Source: Psychrobacter lutiphocae DSM 21542
GTDB lineage: Bacteria > Pseudomonadota > Gammaproteobacteria > Pseudomonadales > Moraxellaceae
NCBI RefSeq assembly: GCF_000382145.1
Contig: NZ_KB907641.1
Location: 1-62,638 of the forward strand
Length of the DNA: 62,638 bases
Reading direction: 5' to 3'
Part shown: piece by piece, positions 9,401-19,064 of the stretch
Position numbering within the stretch: position 1 is the first letter of the stretch
How the letters are laid out: the number at the start of each line of letters is the position of its first letter
Notes under the pieces: generated by a model
Database searches by the model: none
What the model saw: only the letters and a program-made list of their open reading frames with translations
Told to the model about the DNA's origin: nothing
Position numbers and translations under genes: made by a program

Positions 9401-10429
9401 ATGACTGAAACGACTAAAGCAGTTCATAAGCCATTAAGCAAGCCACTTGCTTATGCATTTATTATGACTGGTATTTTTGCATTAGCTTTTTCCGCTATTA
9501 TGGTTAAAGAAGCAAACTTTGAGCCAGTAACAAATGCGTTCCTACGTTGTTTACTAGGTTTCATTACACTAATTCCTTTTGGTATTTGGGAAATCAAAAC
9601 TAAAAGAAAGTTAAGTAAAAATGGTGTACTTCTAGCAATTGGTGCTGGTATCTTCTTAGGTATTGATATGACAGCATGGAACTACGCCATTTTCTTCATT
9701 GGTGCTGGTATTTCATCTGTTCTATTGAACCTACAAATTATCATTATGCCTATGCTGGCAATGATATTTGATAAATTCCAGCCCAAAAAGAGCTTCTGGG
9801 TACTTGTACCTATCATGATCTTCGGTATCGTTTTAGCTGGTGGTATCCTTGATGGTGCACCCTCTGAAGGTCCAGCTATTATTTGGGGTTATCCAATTGC
9901 ATGGATTGGCACAGCACTAGGTATGCTATCAGGTATCTGTTATGGTTGTTACTTATACACCAGTAGAAAATCAGGTACACTAAACGCTGGTTTATACATT
10001 CAGCCACTAATGTGGGTGTTCTTAGCGCAGTTAATTCCCCAAGGTTTTACCATGCTTTTCTTATCGCCTGAAGGCTGGAACGTCACTCAAGGTGTATTAG
10101 CTAATGGTAAGCTACCACTTGATGCGGGTACTGCGATGACAGGTGATATGATTACTGCTGCTAACTGGTGGTGGATGGTGTTACTAGCGGTTGTTGGTCA
10201 TGCTATGGCATGGGTATTCGTTCAGATTGGTTCTGTTAACTTAGATCCAACAGTTGTTGCAGGTCTTCTACTATTGAGCCCAATTACTACCGTACTTGTT
10301 GCTCCTTATACAAGTGGTGAATCTATCTCTGTGCTACAAGCTATTGGGGTTGTTATCGTACTCGCTGCGGTTGCTTACCAGAACGAGCTACATAAAGCCT
10401 TACTTGGTAAGTTAAAAGGTAGTACTTAA
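9401..10429 (+). CDS. EamA/DMT-family inner-membrane transporter
   Basis: A 342-residue, strongly hydrophobic protein with about ten predicted membrane helices in two repeats. The first repeat carries ALAFSAIMVKEANFEPVTNA and FLRCLLGFITLIPFG, and the second shows DPTVVAGLLLLSPITTVL near the end. Both resemble EamA (drug/metabolite transporter) proteins, which usually export small metabolites or amino acids. A good ribosome binding site (AGAGGTG) precedes the ATG. The substrate cannot be told from the sequence. It diverges from the urease operon across 1.7 kb, so a shared role is only a guess. A terminator follows it. Confidence 0.85.
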   Translation: MTETTKAVHKPLSKPLAYAFIMTGIFALAFSAIMVKEANFEPVTNAFLRCLLGFITLIPFGIWEIKTKRKLSKNGVLLAIGAGIFLGIDMTAWNYAIFFIGAGISSVLLNLQIIIMPMLAMIFDKFQPKKSFWVLVPIMIFGIVLAGGILDGAPSEGPAIIWGYPIAWIGTALGMLSGICYGCYLYTSRKSGTLNAGLYIQPLMWVFLAQLIPQGFTMLFLSPEGWNVTQGVLANGKLPLDAGTAMTGDMITAANWWWMVLLAVVGHAMAWVFVQIGSVNLDPTVVAGLLLLSPITTVLVAPYTSGESISVLQAIGVVIVLAAVAYQNELHKALLGKLKGST

Positions 10430-10514
10430 AGAAAGCCACCGTAAATGCTTTTTAAGTCAAGCTATTGAGCTATCTAGCCTCATTATGACTTAGCTTTACA
10501 ACAAAATAGAAAAA

Positions 10515-10542
10515 AATAAGCCAGATTTAATCTGGCTTATTT
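10515..10542. terminator. Bidirectional terminator between EamA gene and hemerythrin gene
   Basis: Inverted repeat AATAAGCCAGA/TCTGGCTTATT with an A-run before and T-rich bases after. The right arm overlaps the stop codon of the convergent hemerythrin-domain gene. Confidence 0.8.
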
Positions 10543-10980
10543 GTGTTTGACATTGTCTGAACTGGCTTCGTATATCGCATCTAGCTCCTGCTTAGATAGT
10601 AGCTCTTGAGCAAGTGGAAACAGCTCACGCTCTTCAAAACGTATATGCTCATAAAGCGTCTTACCTAACTCTCGGATTTGGTTGGCACTTAGGCTAGGCA
10701 AGTGTATGATTTTATATAGCTTTTTATGCTGGCTTGCAATGATATCTAACACCTTTGCCACCTTCGGATAGCTGTCCTTATATCGTGCTAACATCACTAA
10801 CAATAAATCATCCTCAACCTTAAAGTGGTTGCTCATATTATCATTGATATATTCTGTCAGTGCCATCCAGTGCTTAGCGATATCTTCCACATCATTGGCG
10901 CAGCGCTTGGCATGAGTCGCAATAACCAACCCCAGATGATGTTCGCGTGATAAAGGTTGCAACTGTTTGGCACGTTCCAT
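10537..10980 (-). CDS. Hemerythrin HHE-domain protein
   Basis: 147 residues from the ATG at 10980 (MERAKQLQPLSREHHLGLVI), preceded by AAAGGAT; a start nine codons earlier is less likely. The His-rich helical pattern typical of hemerythrin-like diiron proteins is present: SREHH, the NHFKVEDDLL helix, SQHKKLYK and HIRFEERELFPLAQE. Such proteins bind O2 or NO, or sense and repair damage to iron centres. It is the nearest gene downstream of the nar operon on the same strand, so a link to nitric oxide stress is plausible but not shown. Confidence 0.85.
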   Translation of the reverse strand: MERAKQLQPLSREHHLGLVIATHAKRCANDVEDIAKHWMALTEYINDNMSNHFKVEDDLLLVMLARYKDSYPKVAKVLDIIASQHKKLYKIIHLPSLSANQIRELGKTLYEHIRFEERELFPLAQELLSKQELDAIYEASSDNVKHK

Positions 10981-11049
10981 GACACATCCTTTAATATACT
11001 GATTCACTGTCGTTTTATTATCAATTTAAACGATTTTTAAAGCTGAAAA

Positions 11050-12003
11050 TTAACCACGGTATACGTTTTCTTGTGCCAGCTCTATCTCAATGCCTTCAAT
11101 ATCTGCCGCTTCTGCTAAGGTGTATAAATAATCACATAAGCCATGATGGAAAGCTTGCTGTGCCAGCTTATTAGCAATAGCAGGTTTGGCTTGTAAGTAA
11201 TCTAGCTGCACGCCCAGCTGTTTATCCATCACATCGACGATATGAAAACCATAACGGGTTTCTACCGGGCTAGGCGCTAAGCCTTCATCCATAGAAAATA
11301 CAGCGGACTCAAACTCAGGCACTGTCTGACCTTGACTTAAGACACCCAACTCGCCACCCTGCTCTTTTGATGGGCAAGCAGAATACTGGCGTGCCAATTC
11401 GATAAACTCAGCACTTGAATTTTGACTGTTGTTAATGCGCTCGATCAGCTCATATGCCTGCTTTTTAACAGCCAAGCGCTCCTCGCCATCTTCTGGTAAG
11501 CTGGCAAGTAGGATATGACGTACCGACATAATAGGTGCTGTCTTATAATCAGATTTATTTTGTTCATAAAAGCGCTCACATACCGCATTATCTGGTGTGG
11601 AGGCTGTCACATTTTTGTCAATTAAATCTGAAATCGCCTGCTCTTCATTTGCCTCCCAAGCAGCTTGACCTAGCGTCTCATCTGCCAGTACCGCATGCTT
11701 TAATAACTCGCGTACTACCAGCGCCTGAACTGCTAAGAATAACGCATCCTCTTTGGTTGCTGCAGGATGATATTGTAGCTCTTGAGCAATTGCCTTTTTG
11801 TCAATCTCTATCCCATTGACTCGAATGGTAGGCAGCTCTTCTCGACTAGAGGCAATTAGATTATTATGATTGCTACGCTCTTCTGCTAAGACTTGCTCAA
11901 TCAGTTCTTTATCAGAGTGTGGTTTTTTTAGATCATCCGAAGTTGGCATGATACGGATAGTGTCATCTGCCGCTTGTGTTGGATCATAAGTCGTTGCCGT
12001 CAT
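11050..12003 (-). CDS. Parvulin-type peptidyl-prolyl isomerase of the nar operon (NifM/PpiC-like)
   Basis: 317 residues with a PpiC rotamase domain at about 158-265: MSVRHILLA, EFIELARQYSACPSKEQGGE, LGVLSQGQTVPEFESAVFSM and PVETRYGFHIVDVMDK. The N-terminal part looks like the SurA/NifM helper domain. There is no signal peptide, so it should act in the cytoplasm. It follows narI on the same strand after a 134-bp gap containing a hairpin. A role in folding or cofactor loading of the nitrate reductase is inferred from this position, by analogy with NifM in nitrogenase maturation. Confidence 0.85.
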   Translation of the reverse strand: MTATTYDPTQAADDTIRIMPTSDDLKKPHSDKELIEQVLAEERSNHNNLIASSREELPTIRVNGIEIDKKAIAQELQYHPAATKEDALFLAVQALVVRELLKHAVLADETLGQAAWEANEEQAISDLIDKNVTASTPDNAVCERFYEQNKSDYKTAPIMSVRHILLASLPEDGEERLAVKKQAYELIERINNSQNSSAEFIELARQYSACPSKEQGGELGVLSQGQTVPEFESAVFSMDEGLAPSPVETRYGFHIVDVMDKQLGVQLDYLQAKPAIANKLAQQAFHHGLCDYLYTLAEAADIEGIEIELAQENVYRG

Positions 12004-12022
12004 GTTATACTCCGTTAAGTTA

Positions 12023-12063
12023 TCCTCACCTTAAACGCTGTATACCTCTATTTAAAGTGAGGA
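12023..12063. repeat. Imperfect hairpin between narI and the ppiC gene
   Basis: Arms TCCTCACcTTAAA and TTTAAaGTGAGGA flank a 15-base loop. It lies just upstream of the ppiC start and could be a weak attenuator or RNA-processing site within the nar operon. There is no T-run, so it is not a clear terminator. Confidence 0.5.
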
Positions 12064-12137
12064 TGAACCTTTGTGTTATTTCTTACGCTTAGCTCAATCA
12101 AACTATTTAAGCGTGTCACAGCTAGTGTATATTGCCA

Positions 12138-12854
12138 TTATTTTTGTCGCACAATCTGATAGCGACGACCTAAATACCACACTGGTGCACTAATAATGTG
12201 AATCAATCGGGTGAACGGGAAGATCAGTATTAAAGTTATACCCAAGGCAATGTGTAGCTGATAAACAACACTGGTGCCTTCGATAGATGACAGGGCTTGT
12301 AGCGGTCTAAATACCGTTATGTTCTGTGCCCAACTCGCAAGTTGCATCATGGTGCCGCCATCCATATGACTGGTTGATGCAACAATGGTCAGTAGCCCAA
12401 GATTTAGCTGTACAAATAAAATAATCAATACTAATTTGTCAGACATACTTGAGGTATGTGAAATACGGTCATCAGTAAAACGACGGATGATAAGCATGAT
12501 CATACCGATCCAGCACACAACACCTGCGATACCACCAGCAACCATAGCAAGCAGTTGCTTTTGCGGTGCGGTGATAAAGGGCTCATAAACCCAATGCGGT
12601 GTTAACAATCCCACAAAGTGACCTAATAAAATACCGATAATACCAATATGAAATAGGTTGCTTGCGGCACGCATGTTCTTTTTGCGTAGCATTTGTGATG
12701 ACCCTGTTTTCCATGAGTATTGTGACAGGTCAAACCGTGCCCATGTACCAATAATAGCAACCACCAATGCAATATAGGGGTAAATGCCAAATAAAAATAT
12801 TTGTAGCCAATTCAAGTTGGCTAGATTTTGTAAGTTGGGATCTGAGATATTCAT
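12138..12854 (-). CDS. narI: Respiratory nitrate reductase gamma subunit NarI (cytochrome b)
   Basis: Membrane di-haem cytochrome b that oxidises quinol and passes electrons to NarH. 238 residues, slightly longer than in E. coli (225). It has five membrane helices beginning FLFGIYPYIALVVAIIGTW. The haem-ligand helices are NLFHIGIIGILLGHFVGLL (two His) and YQLHIALGITLILIFPFTRLIH (two His). AGGAG lies upstream of the start. It is 17 bp downstream of narJ. Confidence 0.96.
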   Translation of the reverse strand: MNISDPNLQNLANLNWLQIFLFGIYPYIALVVAIIGTWARFDLSQYSWKTGSSQMLRKKNMRAASNLFHIGIIGILLGHFVGLLTPHWVYEPFITAPQKQLLAMVAGGIAGVVCWIGMIMLIIRRFTDDRISHTSSMSDKLVLIILFVQLNLGLLTIVASTSHMDGGTMMQLASWAQNITVFRPLQALSSIEGTSVVYQLHIALGITLILIFPFTRLIHIISAPVWYLGRRYQIVRQK

Positions 12855-12871
12855 AGCTATTCTCCTAGAGG

Positions 12872-13717
12872 CTATTTGGCTGGTGATGTTTGGTTAAAAT
12901 CTACCCAATGCACAGGGGCATCGACCTGTTTTTGTGGTGGCGCTGACTTGTCAACAGCAATCCCAACTGTACTTGAAGGACAGCGCTCCTCTTGCTGCGC
13001 CCCTAAAAAATCAACCGCCTCTTCTTCCCACTCTTTATCAAGTGCATCAAAAGTGTCATCTCGCAGTTCTTGCTGTACTTTTTCCTCTAGCTCAGACACA
13101 CTCTCAAGAGGCTTGCCAGCAATCTGTAATAATGCATTAAAACAGCCCACATATAAGCTGCCTCTGTCTGTTAAACGAGCAGCTAATAGTGCAATAATAT
13201 GACTCACGTCAGCGATATCCATTCGAACTTGAATGTCATCGCCAGTCACCGCAGCCTGATAGGCTAAAAATTCCAGATACATTGGTAAGTAATCAGGCAA
13301 CTCTTTTAGACCGATTTCAAAGCCAGCAGCTTCATATTGAGCCATCAGATCTACCATGGCTTGACCACGATCACGTGATTCGCCATGCACATGCTCGAAC
13401 AGCCATAACGATAACGATCGTCCACGCTCGAATAAACCGTCATAACGGGCTTGCGACTCTAAAGCACCGGTTTCGACTAAATCATCAATCAAAGCAATAA
13501 CTTGTGCTCTCACCTCTGGGCTAATTACTGAGGACTGGCTAACAATGTCTTTCGACATTGCCAGCGTGTCATCTTCAAACAGCTCATTGGTTGGATAATC
13601 AATCAGCAGGCTCAATACTTTAAGGATTTTCATATCTGAATCTGCAATGGTTGGCATCGCTTGTGAACTTTGATCAATATCGGTATCAAAAGCTGTATTT
13701 TGGATAATATCTGTCAT
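12872..13717 (-). CDS. narJ: Nitrate reductase assembly chaperone NarJ
   Basis: Cytoplasmic TorD-family chaperone required for molybdenum cofactor insertion into NarG. The start MTDIIQNTAFDTDIDQSSQA at 13717 gives 281 residues and has GGGAGGT upstream; a longer frame to 13858 overlaps narH and is unlikely. The core KVLSLLIDYPTNELFED, LFEHVHGESRDRGQAMVDL and ELPDYLPMYLEFL is typical. An acidic N-terminal extension (about 25 residues) and a variable tail (from about residue 240) make it longer than the roughly 236 residues of the E. coli protein. It starts one base after the narH stop. Confidence 0.95.
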   Translation of the reverse strand: MTDIIQNTAFDTDIDQSSQAMPTIADSDMKILKVLSLLIDYPTNELFEDDTLAMSKDIVSQSSVISPEVRAQVIALIDDLVETGALESQARYDGLFERGRSLSLWLFEHVHGESRDRGQAMVDLMAQYEAAGFEIGLKELPDYLPMYLEFLAYQAAVTGDDIQVRMDIADVSHIIALLAARLTDRGSLYVGCFNALLQIAGKPLESVSELEEKVQQELRDDTFDALDKEWEEEAVDFLGAQQEERCPSSTVGIAVDKSAPPQKQVDAPVHWVDFNQTSPAK

Positions 13718-13718
13718 G

Positions 13719-15257
13719 CTATACCTCCCACTTTTGCACGGTGTCAATAAAGTCACGACGGGTAGACTTTTTCTGACCAAACATACTGACATCATTGCTA
13801 CCTGAACAGCCTTCACCAAAGGTGAATCCACAGCCATTACGTTCAGCAAACGCATCACTCATAGCTTCTTCACGATGTGCTGTTGGGATAACGAAGCGAT
13901 CTTCAAAGTTCGCGATGGCTAAGTAGCGATACATCTCTTCTACTTGATGCTTGGTTAAGCCCACATCATCCAAGATGCTTTGTACTTCTTGCTTCTCGAC
14001 CAATTGCATACGCTTGTAGCTGCGCATCGCAAGTAGGCGTTTTAGTGCCATACGCACCGGCTCTTCGTCACCAGCGGTTAACATATTGGCCAAATAACGC
14101 AGTGGAATACGTAAGCTGTCTACATCTGGAATCAGACCGTCCATGCCTACTTTGCCCGCTTCTGCTGCATTTTGAATTGGTGATAATGGCGGTACGTACC
14201 ACACCATAGGAAGCGTACGGTACTCAGGGTGTAATGGTAGTGCCAGCTTCCAATCCATCGCCAGTTTATAAACGGGTGACTGCTGAGCGGCATCAATCAC
14301 TGACTGCGGTACACCATCTTTTAATGCTTGAGCGATGACTTCTGGATCATTTGGATCTAAGAATACGTCCAACTGCGCTTGATATAAGTCTTGCTCATTT
14401 GGCGTGCTTGCCGCTTCGCTAATCTTATCGGCATCATATAACAGGACGCCAAGATAGCGAATACGACCGACACAAGTTTCAGAACAAACGGTTGGCATGC
14501 CCGCTTCAATACGTGGATAACAGAAAATACATTTTTCAGATTTACCTGATTTCCAGTTGTAGTAAATTTTCTTATACGGACAACCAGAGATACACATACG
14601 CCAGCCACGGCATTTGTCTTGGTCAATCAATACAATGCCGTCTTCTTCACGCTTATAAATTGCCCCACTTGGACAAGACGCCACACAGGTTGGGTTTAAG
14701 CAGTGCTCACACAGACGTGGCAGATACATCATGAAGGTATTTTCATACTCGCCATAGATATCGGCTTGCACGTTGTCGAAGTTTTTATCACGACGACGCT
14801 TTTCAAACTCTGAGCCTAAGATTTCTTCCCAGTTAGGGCCCCACTCGATGTTCTGCATACGCTTGCCGGTGATGGCAGAACGTGGGCGAGCAATCGGTTG
14901 GTGATTGCTAATGGGCGCTGTTTGTAAATGTTGATAATCAAAATCAAACGGCTCATAGTAATCGTCGATTTCAGGTAAATCTGGGTTAGCGAAGATGTTC
15001 GCTAACACTCTGAATTTACCACCGATACGTGGATTAATCGTGCCATTGGCATTACGAATCCAGCCGCCTTTCCATTTGTTTTGGTTTTCCCACTCTTTGG
15101 GATAACCAATACCTGGCTTGGATTCAACGTTGTTAAACCACGCATATTCCATGCCTTCACGGCTGGTCCAAACGTTTTTACAGGTAACTGAGCAGGTGTG
15201 ACAACCGATACATTTATCAAGGTTAAGCACCATGCCTACTTGTGATCTAATTTTCAT
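13719..15257 (-). CDS. narH: Respiratory nitrate reductase beta subunit NarH (iron-sulfur)
   Basis: Electron-transfer subunit with three [4Fe-4S] clusters and one [3Fe-4S] cluster. The ATG at 15257 starts MKIRSQVGMVLNLDKCIGCH, the canonical N-terminus, and gives 512 residues, the same as E. coli NarH; GGAG lies nine bases upstream. A TTG five codons earlier is rejected. Cysteine groups: C16/C19/C22/C26 (CIGCHTCSVTC), CEHCLNPTCVASCP, CRGWRMCISGCP (Trp replaces one Cys, as expected for the [3Fe-4S] site) and CIFC...CSETC. It lies 36 bp downstream of narG. Confidence 0.97.
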   Translation of the reverse strand: MKIRSQVGMVLNLDKCIGCHTCSVTCKNVWTSREGMEYAWFNNVESKPGIGYPKEWENQNKWKGGWIRNANGTINPRIGGKFRVLANIFANPDLPEIDDYYEPFDFDYQHLQTAPISNHQPIARPRSAITGKRMQNIEWGPNWEEILGSEFEKRRRDKNFDNVQADIYGEYENTFMMYLPRLCEHCLNPTCVASCPSGAIYKREEDGIVLIDQDKCRGWRMCISGCPYKKIYYNWKSGKSEKCIFCYPRIEAGMPTVCSETCVGRIRYLGVLLYDADKISEAASTPNEQDLYQAQLDVFLDPNDPEVIAQALKDGVPQSVIDAAQQSPVYKLAMDWKLALPLHPEYRTLPMVWYVPPLSPIQNAAEAGKVGMDGLIPDVDSLRIPLRYLANMLTAGDEEPVRMALKRLLAMRSYKRMQLVEKQEVQSILDDVGLTKHQVEEMYRYLAIANFEDRFVIPTAHREEAMSDAFAERNGCGFTFGEGCSGSNDVSMFGQKKSTRRDFIDTVQKWEV

Positions 15258-15293
15258 GGGTGTGTGCTCCAAATTTAAGTGTTTAAGGTTGTC

Positions 15294-18200
15294 TTAACCT
15301 TCCAAAGTCGTTGGTAATGGCTGTGGTAATGAGTCATCTGGCTTGTCTTCTAACCAGTCAATTTTTGACATCTTACGAACCACAACAAACTCATCACGGT
15401 TACAACCGACAGTGCCGTAGTAGTTAAAGCCGTATGATTGCTGTGCATAGCTACCAATCATGTGCGTCGGCTTCAAGATAGTACGGGTCACAGAGTTATG
15501 AATACCACCACGGGTACCGGTGTGCTCAGAGCCTGGAATATTGACCAGTTTCTCTTGTGCGTGATACATCATGGTCATGCCATCTTTCACACGCTGACTG
15601 ACGACCGCACGTGCTGTAATCGCACCGTTGACGTTAAATACTTCAATCCAGTCGTTGTCTTCAATACCGGCTGATTTTGCATCATTTTCAGACAGCCAAA
15701 TAATAGGACCACCACGGCTGAGCGTTAGCATGAGTAAGTTTTCAGAGTACGTACTGTGGATGCCCCATTTTTGGTGCGGTGTTAAGAAGTTCAGTACAAT
15801 CTCTTTGTTGCCATTTGGCTTAGCGTCTTTCATGATGTCCGTGGCTTTGGTATCAATCGGCGGACGATACTGCTGCATCTGCTCACCGAATGCCTGCATC
15901 CAAGGGTGATCTTGATAAAACTGCTGACGGCCAGTAATGGTACGCCAAGGAATCAGCTCATGGACGTTGGTGTAGCCTGCGTTATAGCTGACCGATTCAG
16001 ATTCAAGACCAGACCAGGTTGGGCTTGAGATAATTTTACGTGGCTGCGCAACGATGTCTCTAAAGCGAATTTTTTCGTGCTCACTTGCAGCCGCTAAATG
16101 CGCGTGCTCACGGCCAGTAAACGCCTCTAGCGCTTTCCAACCTTTGACAGCAATCTCACCATTGGTCTCAGGGGCTAGCATCAAGATGGTTTCTGACGCA
16201 TCAATTGCAGTAAAGATTTGTGGACGACCTTCTGTAATACCTGGGGTAGTGACACGATGATTTAAGTCACCTAAATCTTTAACAGCCTTGGTCATATCCC
16301 AGTTCAAGCCTTTCGAGCCGTTACCTAATTCCTCAAGCGCAGGGCCTAAGGAGGTGTATTTGGCATAGGTATTCGGATAATCACGCTCGACCACTTTAAT
16401 CATTGGACAGTTTTTACCCGGTACTGGTTTCTCACCCGCTGTTTTCCAGTCGCTACCACCAAATGGCTGTGCCAATTCACCTGGGCTGTCGTGTTGCATC
16501 GGTAGCGTGACCACATCCGTCTCAACACCTAAGTGACCCACTGATACTTGTGAGAAGGCTTTGGCGATGCCTTTATAGATTTCCCAGTCTGTTTTTGATT
16601 CCCAAGCAGGGTCAGTTGCTGCGGTTAGTGGGTGGATGAATGGATGCATGTCTGAGGTGTTCATGTCATCTTTTTCATACCAGGTGGCAGTTGGCAACAC
16701 GATGTCTGAATACAAGCAAGTTGATGACATACGGAAGTCTAACGTGACCACCAGATCAAGCTTACCTTTTGCGCCTTTTTCAACATAATCGACTTCTTTC
16801 GGAATCAATCCTTGTGGCAATTCATCTTCACTCATCAGACCATTTTTGGTGCCTAAGAAATACTCAAGCATGTACTCATGACCCTTACCTGATGAACCGA
16901 GTAAGTTTGAGCGCCAAATAAACATATTGCGTGGGAAATTTTTAGGATTATCAGGTGACTCACATGCAAAGCGTAAGCTGCCCTCATGTAGTGAATCCAC
17001 GACATACTCTTCAATCTCTTTACCTTGCGCTTTCGCCGCAGCCGCGATAGATAACGGGTTACGATTAAGCTGAGGTGCTGATGGCAACCAGCCTGCACGT
17101 TCGGCTTGAATGTTGTAATCAAGCATGTGCTCTGGGAAGAACTTCTTATTCACACGTGGCGATAAGATTTCGTGTGCAGATACTGTCTCGTGACGCCACT
17201 GTGAGCTGTGGTTATAGAAGAAGCTAGTGCCGTTCATATGACGTGGTGGACGATGCCAATCCAGGGCGAACGCCAGCGGCAACCAACCTGTCTGCGGACG
17301 TAGTTTTTCTTGACCAACATAATGCGCCCAACCGCCGCCTGATTTACCGATACAACCACACAGCATCAGCATGTTAATCACGCCGCGGTAGTTCATATCT
17401 AGGTGATACCAGTGGTTCATGCCGGCACCGATGATAATCATCGACTTACCATGAGTTTTGTGTGCGTTTTCGGCAAACTCACGGGCAACTTGAATCACAC
17501 GCTCACGGCTAACACCTGTGATGACTTCCTGCCATGCTGGCGTGCCCGCAACACTTGCGTCGTTGTAATCATCAGTGACATGCTCGCCACCAACGCCATT
17601 ATCCACACCTAAATTGGCTAAAGTTAAGTCGAATACAGTGGCAACTTTAGCGGTTGTACCATCTGCTAAAGTCACCGTTTTACACGGTACTTTTTTGGTC
17701 TGTAACGCCTCGCCGGCGACCGCTGTAAAATATGGATGCTCAGTACCACCGAAGTAATCGAAGGTGACATCACAGACTTCCTGCTCGCCTGCCTCAGATT
17801 TTAGGCTTAAAGTTAAGTCGATATCTTTGCCAGTTGTGCCACTTTTTTGCTCAAGGTTCCATTTGCCTTTTTCGCCCCAACGATAGCCGATAGAGCCTAG
17901 TGGTGACACAAGTTCGCCATCGTTATTTAGACCAATGGTCTTCCACTCTGGGTTATTTTCTTCACCAAGATTGTCCACTAAGTCTGATGCACGCAGATAA
18001 CGACCAGGACGACGACTACCGCTGTCATCTTCTTCTAGCATGACCAAGATTGGCATGTCGGTATAACGCTTGGCGTAATCTAAGAAATAGTCACTTGGCT
18101 GTTTAAGATAAAATTCTTTGATAATCACATGACAAAATGACTGTGCTAACGCGGCGTCTGTACCTTGTTTGGGGTTTAGCCAAAGGTCGGTTAGCTTTGA

Positions 18201-19064
18201 GATTTCAGCATAATCCGGTGTAATAGAAACTGTTTTGGTACCTTTATAACGTACTTCGGTAAAGAAGTGAGCGTCTGGTGTACGCGTCTGCGGTACGTTA
18301 GAGCCCCAAGCAATGATGTAGTCTGAGTTGTACCAGTCAGCGGACTCAGGTACGTCGGTTTGTTCACCCCAAGTCATCGGTGACGCTGGTGGTAAGTCAC
18401 AGTACCAGTCATAAAACGACAGACAAACGCCACCAATCAAAGACAAATAGCGACTACCAGCAGCATAGCTGACCATAGACATCGCAGGAATTGGCGAAAA
18501 GCCGATAATACGGTCTGGACCATAAGTTTTGGCAGTATAAACATTACTAGCAGCGATGATTTCATTGACCTCATCCCAGCTTGAGCGAATAAAGCCACCC
18601 AAACCTCGTTTAGACTTATATTCAGCAGTCTTGCTTGGATCTTCAACAATACTTGCCCATGCATCTACTGGGTCTGCATGCTGTGCTTTTGCCGCTCGCC
18701 AAAGCTTGAGTAGTGGTTTACGAACTTTAGGATACTTAACACGGTTAGCAGAGTACATATACCAGCTATAACTTGCCCCACGTGGGCATCCACGAGGCTC
18801 ATGGTTTGGCAAATCTGGACGAGTACGAGGATAATCTGTCTGCTGGGTTTCCCAAGTGACAAGACCGTTTTTGACATAAATTTTCCACGAGCAAGATCCT
18901 GTACAGTTAACCCCGTGGGTTGAACGCACTACCTTGTCATATTGCCAACGGTTGCGGTAGCCGTCCTCCCATCCACGTGCTTCGTCACGCACCTCACCAT
19001 GACCGTCAGAGAACTCTCCTTTTTTGCGTTTAAAAAAACGAAACTGGTCGAGTAAATGGCTCAT
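15294..19064 (-). CDS. narG: Respiratory nitrate reductase alpha subunit NarG (molybdenum catalytic)
   Basis: Catalytic subunit reducing nitrate to nitrite on the cytoplasmic side, using bis-MGD molybdenum. 1256 residues, close to the E. coli protein (1247). The start MSHLLDQFRFFKRKKGEFSD is canonical. The FS0 cluster ligands His50, Cys54, Cys58 and Cys93 are present (STHGVNCTGSCSW, RGCPRGASYSW). The Asp molybdenum-ligand region reads YDWYCDLPPASPMTWGEQTD. The N-terminus has no Tat twin-arginine signal, in agreement with a cytoplasmic NarG. It heads narGHJI-ppiC. A palindrome about 190 bp upstream is a candidate NarL operator. Confidence 0.98.
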   Translation of the reverse strand: MSHLLDQFRFFKRKKGEFSDGHGEVRDEARGWEDGYRNRWQYDKVVRSTHGVNCTGSCSWKIYVKNGLVTWETQQTDYPRTRPDLPNHEPRGCPRGASYSWYMYSANRVKYPKVRKPLLKLWRAAKAQHADPVDAWASIVEDPSKTAEYKSKRGLGGFIRSSWDEVNEIIAASNVYTAKTYGPDRIIGFSPIPAMSMVSYAAGSRYLSLIGGVCLSFYDWYCDLPPASPMTWGEQTDVPESADWYNSDYIIAWGSNVPQTRTPDAHFFTEVRYKGTKTVSITPDYAEISKLTDLWLNPKQGTDAALAQSFCHVIIKEFYLKQPSDYFLDYAKRYTDMPILVMLEEDDSGSRRPGRYLRASDLVDNLGEENNPEWKTIGLNNDGELVSPLGSIGYRWGEKGKWNLEQKSGTTGKDIDLTLSLKSEAGEQEVCDVTFDYFGGTEHPYFTAVAGEALQTKKVPCKTVTLADGTTAKVATVFDLTLANLGVDNGVGGEHVTDDYNDASVAGTPAWQEVITGVSRERVIQVAREFAENAHKTHGKSMIIIGAGMNHWYHLDMNYRGVINMLMLCGCIGKSGGGWAHYVGQEKLRPQTGWLPLAFALDWHRPPRHMNGTSFFYNHSSQWRHETVSAHEILSPRVNKKFFPEHMLDYNIQAERAGWLPSAPQLNRNPLSIAAAAKAQGKEIEEYVVDSLHEGSLRFACESPDNPKNFPRNMFIWRSNLLGSSGKGHEYMLEYFLGTKNGLMSEDELPQGLIPKEVDYVEKGAKGKLDLVVTLDFRMSSTCLYSDIVLPTATWYEKDDMNTSDMHPFIHPLTAATDPAWESKTDWEIYKGIAKAFSQVSVGHLGVETDVVTLPMQHDSPGELAQPFGGSDWKTAGEKPVPGKNCPMIKVVERDYPNTYAKYTSLGPALEELGNGSKGLNWDMTKAVKDLGDLNHRVTTPGITEGRPQIFTAIDASETILMLAPETNGEIAVKGWKALEAFTGREHAHLAAASEHEKIRFRDIVAQPRKIISSPTWSGLESESVSYNAGYTNVHELIPWRTITGRQQFYQDHPWMQAFGEQMQQYRPPIDTKATDIMKDAKPNGNKEIVLNFLTPHQKWGIHSTYSENLLMLTLSRGGPIIWLSENDAKSAGIEDNDWIEVFNVNGAITARAVVSQRVKDGMTMMYHAQEKLVNIPGSEHTGTRGGIHNSVTRTILKPTHMIGSYAQQSYGFNYYGTVGCNRDEFVVVRKMSKIDWLEDKPDDSLPQPLPTTLEG

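Noticed and set aside
12385..12588. Small plus-strand reading frames opposite narI, narJ, narH and narG
   Set aside because: Antisense frames of conserved genes, with no ribosome binding sites or domain matches.
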